Assembly: GCF_936928535.1 (NCBI RefSeq)
Contig: NZ_CAKZHY010000029.1
Span: 1 to 34,791, forward strand
Length of the DNA stretch: 34,791 bases
Origin: an uncultured Bradyrhizobium sp.
GTDB taxonomy: Bacteria; Pseudomonadota; Alphaproteobacteria; Rhizobiales; Xanthobacteraceae
Reading direction: 5' to 3'
Shown here: positions 31,388 to 34,791 of the stretch, piece by piece
Numbering within the stretch: the first letter of the stretch is position 1
How the letters are laid out: each line of letters begins with the position of its first letter
Program-made: the position numbers and the translations under genes
Notes under the pieces: generated by a model
What the model was told of the DNA's origin: nothing
Seen by the model: only the letters and a program-made list of their open reading frames with translations
The model's database searches: none

Positions 31388-33436
31388 ATGTCCAAGCAGT
31401 TGAAAACTAAAGCTAAAGACGATTTGTTCGAGGGCGATGAGCCAAAGGGGCGCGCAAGTGCCGCGAAGGCTGCTTCCCGCGCCAGCGGTGGCGAGGCCGA
31501 TTACACGGCCGCCGACATCGAGGTGCTCGAGGGCCTGGAACCGGTGCGGCGCCGGCCCGGCATGTATATCGGCGGCACCGACGAAAAAGCGCTGCATCAT
31601 CTGTTCGCCGAAGTCATCGACAACTCGATGGACGAGGCGCTTGCGGGACACGCGACCTTCATCGGGGTTGAACTCTCCGCTGACGGGTTCCTCACCGTCA
31701 CCGACAACGGCCGCGGCATCCCAATCGATCCGCATCCGAAGTTCCCGAAGAAGTCGGCGCTCGAAGTCATCATGTGCACGCTGCACTCGGGCGGTAAGTT
31801 CGACAGCAAGGTCTACGAGACCTCAGGCGGCCTGCATGGCGTCGGCATCTCCGTTGTGAACGCCCTCTCCTCGCGTCTCGAGGTCGAGGTCGCGCGCAGC
31901 CAGAAGCTCTACCGCATGAGCTTCGAGCGCGGCCATCCCAAGGGCAAGCTCGAGGATCTCGGCAAGATCAACAACCGCCGCGGCACGCGCGTCCGCTTCA
32001 AGCCCGACACCGACATCTTCGGCGCAAAGGCCGCGTTCAAGCCGCAGCGCCTGTTCAAGATGACGCGCTCGAAGGCCTATTTGTTCGGCGGCGTCGAGAT
32101 CCGCTGGAACTGCGCGCCCGAATTGCTCAAGGGCGTCGAGGACGTGCCGGCGGAAGCGACGTTCCACTTCCCCGGCGGCCTGAAGGACTATCTGGCGGCG
32201 GCGATCCACGCCGACACGCTCGTACATCCCGATATCTTCTCCGGCAAGTCGGGCCGCAACGGCGCGCATGGCGCCTGCGAATGGGCCGTGGCCTGGACCG
32301 CGGACGCCGACGGCTTCCTGTCCTCGTACACCAACACGGTGCCTACGCCGGATGGCGGTACGCATGAATCGGGCCTGCGCAGCGCGCTGCTGCGCGGCCT
32401 GAAGGACCACGCCGAGCGCGTCGGCCAGGGCAAGCGCGCCTCGTCCATCACCTCGGAAGACGTGATGGTGGGCGCTGCCGTGATGCTCTCGGTGTTCGTG
32501 CGCGAGCCTGAATTCCAGGGCCAGACCAAGGATCGTCTCGCCACTGCGGAAGCGCAGCGCATCGTCGAGCAGGCGATGAAGGATCCATTCGACCATTGGC
32601 TGTCGGGCAATCCGAACATGGCCAACCGGCTGCTTGATTTCGTCATCGACCGCGCCGAGGAGCGGCTGCGGCGGCGGCAGGAGAAAGAGACCGCGCGGAA
32701 AACCGCCGGCAAGAAGCTGCGCCTGCCCGGCAAGCTCGCCGACTGCACTAACGCGGGCCTCGACGGCTCCGAGCTCTTCATCGTCGAGGGTGACTCGGCC
32801 GGCGGCAGCGCCAAGCAGGCGCGCAATCGCGAAACGCAGGCCGTGCTGCCATTGCGCGGCAAGATCCTCAACGTCGCCTCGGCCGGCAAGGACAAGCTGA
32901 CCGCGAACGCCCAGCTCTCCGATCTCGTGCAGGCAATCGGCTGCGGCCAGCTCCTGCACTATCGGGAAGAGGATCTGCGCTATCAGCGCATCATCATCAT
33001 GACCGACGCCGACGTCGACGGCGCGCACATCGCTTCGCTGCTGATCACCTTCTTCTACCGGCAGATGCCGAAGCTGATCGACGAAGGCCACCTCTTCCTC
33101 GCCGTGCCGCCGCTCTACAAGCTGACCCACGGCACCAAGTCGGTCTACGCACGCGACGACAGGCACAAGGACGAGCTGATCAAGAGCGCGTTCAACGCCA
33201 ACGCCAAGGTCGAGGTCAACCGCTTCAAAGGCCTTGGCGAGATGATGCCGGCGCAGCTGAAGGAAACCACCATGGATCCGTCCAAACGGACGCTGCTCAA
33301 GGTCGTGCTGCTGCCCGACGACCGCGACACCACGGCGGATTCGGTCGAGCGCCTGATGGGCACCAAGGCCGAGGCCCGTTTCGCCTTCATCTCCGACAAG
33401 GCCGAGTTTGCCGGCGACGAGCTGCTCGACGTCTGA
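31388..33436 (+). CDS. parE: DNA topoisomerase IV subunit B
   Basis: A 682-residue type IIA topoisomerase B subunit. The GHKL ATPase motifs are VIDNSMDEALAG, VTDNGRGIPID and TSGGLHGVGISVVNALS. The transducer domain follows, and the TOPRIM part has FIVEGDSAGGSAKQARNRETQAVLPLRGKILN and IIMTDADVDGAHI. Length and the N-terminal charged extension (~40 residues before ADIEVLEGLEPVRRRPGMYIG) fit alphaproteobacterial ParE rather than GyrB (~800). ParE with ParC separates linked chromosomes after replication. A strong terminator follows. The ribosome site before ATG 31388 is weak. Confidence 0.92.
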   Translation: MSKQLKTKAKDDLFEGDEPKGRASAAKAASRASGGEADYTAADIEVLEGLEPVRRRPGMYIGGTDEKALHHLFAEVIDNSMDEALAGHATFIGVELSADGFLTVTDNGRGIPIDPHPKFPKKSALEVIMCTLHSGGKFDSKVYETSGGLHGVGISVVNALSSRLEVEVARSQKLYRMSFERGHPKGKLEDLGKINNRRGTRVRFKPDTDIFGAKAAFKPQRLFKMTRSKAYLFGGVEIRWNCAPELLKGVEDVPAEATFHFPGGLKDYLAAAIHADTLVHPDIFSGKSGRNGAHGACEWAVAWTADADGFLSSYTNTVPTPDGGTHESGLRSALLRGLKDHAERVGQGKRASSITSEDVMVGAAVMLSVFVREPEFQGQTKDRLATAEAQRIVEQAMKDPFDHWLSGNPNMANRLLDFVIDRAEERLRRRQEKETARKTAGKKLRLPGKLADCTNAGLDGSELFIVEGDSAGGSAKQARNRETQAVLPLRGKILNVASAGKDKLTANAQLSDLVQAIGCGQLLHYREEDLRYQRIIIMTDADVDGAHIASLLITFFYRQMPKLIDEGHLFLAVPPLYKLTHGTKSVYARDDRHKDELIKSAFNANAKVEVNRFKGLGEMMPAQLKETTMDPSKRTLLKVVLLPDDRDTTADSVERLMGTKAEARFAFISDKAEFAGDELLDV

Positions 33437-33864
33437 TCCTGCGATTCCCGCCAAAAAGCCCGGTCCAAGCCGGGCTTTTTTCATGTCGTGGCGACGGTAA
33501 AGCTTTGCCCCGGCCGATTCACTCTCGGCGAGCCGTCCCCGAAAAGTGCGACTCGGCCAGCGACTCACCGGCTGAGCCAGGGGCCAACGCTGAGGCAGGA
33601 TCGCCTCCATTTCGGACAAAGGCGAATTCCTAACGAAAACTTACCCCGGACTACAAATCCAAAATCTGTCTCAATATATTGAAATCACTTATCTTTTTAA
33701 AACTCCCATGACAGCGTCATTGAGCCCGGACGGAGGGCGTTTTCCGGCGACTGTGCCTGCCCTGCAACAGCATTTCGGCGAGAACCGTCTATAGTCCGAA
33801 CCATCAGAACACACGGACTTCAGTGCGCTCGCGCCTGCTACGAACCAAGGTTGGGGATTTCATC
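33437..33864. other. intergenic region upstream of the outer membrane protein gene
   Basis: About 430 bases with the parE terminator at the start and a notably A/T-rich block (about 33630-33715, in which CAATATATTG is a 10-bp palindrome) in the middle. The TATAGT-like box near 33790 could be the -10 of the omp promoter. The last ~70 bases would then be a long untranslated leader. I see no coding sequence with support. Confidence 0.5.
33453..33481 (+). terminator. Rho-independent terminator of parE
   Basis: AAAAAGCCCGG (33453-33463) and CCGGGC (33470-33475) form a 6-bp GC stem extended by A/T pairing, with a 6-base loop and a run of six T (33476-33481). It begins 16 bases after the parE stop and has an A-run on the far side, so it may work in both directions. 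Confidence 0.9.
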
Positions 33865-34647
33865 ATGAAGAAGATTGCACTCGCACTGACCGCGGTTGCG
33901 GCGATGACCGGTTCGGCTTCTGCCGCCGACTTGGCTGCCCGTCCCTACGTGAAGGCCCCGATGGCTGCTCCGGTTGCCAACTGGACCGGCTTCTACGTCT
34001 TCGGTGGCGCCGGCGGCGGTCTCTCGAACTCCGACCAGAGCATCCTCTCGACGACGACCGGTACGCCCCTCACGATCACCCAGCGTCAGGGTGGTTCGGG
34101 CTGGTTCGGCACTGTCGGTGCTGGTTACGACTGGCAGTTCAACAGCACCTGGGTCTTCGGCGTGTTCGCTGACGGTCAGTTCGGCAGCCTCCGCGCCACC
34201 GTGCAGGATCCGATCGGTTCGATCACCGGCAACCAGAAGCTGGAAGACTCCTGGGCCGCTGGTGCGCGCCTCGGCTGGCTGGTTGCTCCGAATGTCCTCT
34301 CCTACGTCAACGGCGGTTACTCTGGCGCCCACTTCGGCAGCACCAGCTTCATGACCCTCGCTGGCGCTCCGGCTGGTATCCACCTGAACGGCTACAACCG
34401 CAACGGCTGGTTCGTTGGCGGCGGTGTCGAGAACAGCCTGAACATCTTCGGCATCTCCTCGCCCGGCTGGTTCATGAAGACCGAGTATCGTTCGGCCTTC
34501 TACAACGCCAAGACCCAGAACGAGCTGTTCGACGGTACCAACGCGCTGGTTGGCCGCGACGTTCGCGCCAACAGCTGGAACCAGACGATCTCGACCTCGC
34601 TGGTCTACCGCTTCAACTGGACCGGTCCGGTCGTCGCCAAGTACTGA
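33865..34647 (+). CDS. outer membrane beta-barrel protein (Omp25/OmpA-like porin family)
   Basis: A 260-residue protein. The signal peptide MKKIALALTAVAAMTGSASA is followed by the typical rhizobial Omp start ADLAARPYVKAPMAAPVANWTGFYVFGGAGGG, then eight-strand barrel features (GWFGTVGAGYDWQFNSTWVFGVFADGQFG, LGWLVAPNVLSYVNGGYSG, FMKTEYR, and the last strand TISTSLVYRFNW). These proteins are abundant surface proteins of the Omp25/31 or OMP_b-brl family. The consistent use of GGT, GCT and CGT codons differs from the rest of the window and suggests high expression. ATG 33865 is preferred because the signal peptide begins there and GGGGA lies ~8 bases upstream. Confidence 0.92.
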   Translation: MKKIALALTAVAAMTGSASAADLAARPYVKAPMAAPVANWTGFYVFGGAGGGLSNSDQSILSTTTGTPLTITQRQGGSGWFGTVGAGYDWQFNSTWVFGVFADGQFGSLRATVQDPIGSITGNQKLEDSWAAGARLGWLVAPNVLSYVNGGYSGAHFGSTSFMTLAGAPAGIHLNGYNRNGWFVGGGVENSLNIFGISSPGWFMKTEYRSAFYNAKTQNELFDGTNALVGRDVRANSWNQTISTSLVYRFNWTGPVVAKY

Positions 34648-34684
34648 GATTAAGAGTACTGAGCTGAACCAGATTTCAGACGTC

Positions 34685-34711
34685 AAAGCCCCGGCATTGC
34701 CGGGGCTTTTT
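34685..34711 (+). terminator. Rho-independent terminator of the outer membrane protein gene
   Basis: AAAGCCCCGGC (34685-34695) pairs with GCCGGGGCTTT (34699-34709) around a 3-base loop, ending in five T. It begins 37 bases after the stop codon. Confidence 0.92.
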
Positions 34712-34736
34712 CGTTGTCGGCCATTAGCGCGCCACG

Positions 34737-34790
34737 CTAAAGCGGGATGGGGTTAGTCTGAATCGACTTGGGATTCCCAAATCAGTGCAT
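34737..34790 (-). repeat. right copy of the 54-bp terminal inverted repeat
   Basis: Exact reverse complement of bases 1-54. It starts 25 bases after the omp terminator and reaches to one base from the window end, so its outer boundary may lie beyond the window. The same internal palindrome (TTGGGA-T-TCCCAA) and the two GANTC sites are present. Confidence 0.85.
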
Positions 34791-34791
34791 T

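Noticed and set aside
31823..33619. 598-codon open frame antisense to parE
   Set aside because: parE is unambiguous on the other strand, and the antisense frame shows no family features and no ribosome site.
1..34791. Transposon or integrative element explanation for the inverted ends
   Set aside because: No transposase, integrase, resolvase or transfer gene is present, and the interior holds housekeeping genes (parE, hom, argC, glpX), so a mobile element of this size is unlikely.
1..34791. tRNA, rRNA, CRISPR array or known riboswitch
   Set aside because: I read both strands for cloverleaf-type T-loop sequences, regularly spaced direct repeats and familiar riboswitch cores and found nothing convincing. 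A covariance-model scan would be decisive.

Overview
The window looks like a chromosomal segment of a Bradyrhizobium-type alphaproteobacterium (Nitrobacteraceae). Reasons are the high GC content, the tripartite tricarboxylate (TTT) transporter with a Bug-type receptor, class I PHA synthase, short-type ArgC, the GANTC-containing repeats, and three copies of the mosaic palindromes common between genes in that group. I see no tRNA, rRNA, CRISPR array, transposase or phage gene. The genus is inferred from gene content and style; no marker gene was compared.

Layout. (1) 51-9478: an AraC-type regulator, divergent from a tight eight-unit rightward operon. It encodes a formylglycine-generating enzyme (FGE), a Tat-exported sulfatase cut short just before its DNG motif, a scar in which the 5' end of a DUF3302 gene is joined to the 3' end of an HlyD-type gene, two exported DUF1254/DUF1214 proteins, an outer-membrane MetA-type channel and a membrane-bound class III adenylate cyclase with a periplasmic sensor. 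(2) 9488-10489: an L,D-transpeptidase. (3) 10571-17711: a leftward catabolic operon (crotonase-fold enzyme, class III CoA transferase, TctC, TctB, TctA, PdxA-like dehydrogenase) with a divergent FCD-type GntR regulator and three matching operator-like sites. (4) 17730-21715: a LysR regulator divergent from a leaderless NMT1/Thi5-like binding protein, then a type II haloacid dehalogenase and a DUF4261 protein. (5) 21798-25447: housekeeping genes in the order aminotransferase, hom, glpX (leftward). (6) 25705-33436: a small lipoprotein, phaC, a MAPEG protein, argC overlapping a PaiB-type gene, a DedA protein and parE. (7) 33865-34647: an outer-membrane beta-barrel protein with codon use typical of a highly expressed gene.

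How the parts work together. In region 1 the FGE would convert the sulfatase cysteine to formylglycine in the cytoplasm before Tat export. The DUF1254 proteins and the barrel would act in the cell envelope, and the cyclase would report a periplasmic signal as cAMP. The sulfatase and the HlyD/DUF3302 unit are both damaged, so the operon appears partly decayed. In region 3, a carboxylate captured by TctC and imported by TctAB would be activated by CoA transfer and processed by an unusual crotonase lacking both classical catalytic glutamates, with GntR as local repressor. The substrate cannot be read from the sequence.

The first 54 bases and bases 34737-34790 are exact reverse complements. This either marks an element bounded by inverted repeats or, more simply, a contig broken at both ends in copies of one interspersed repeat.
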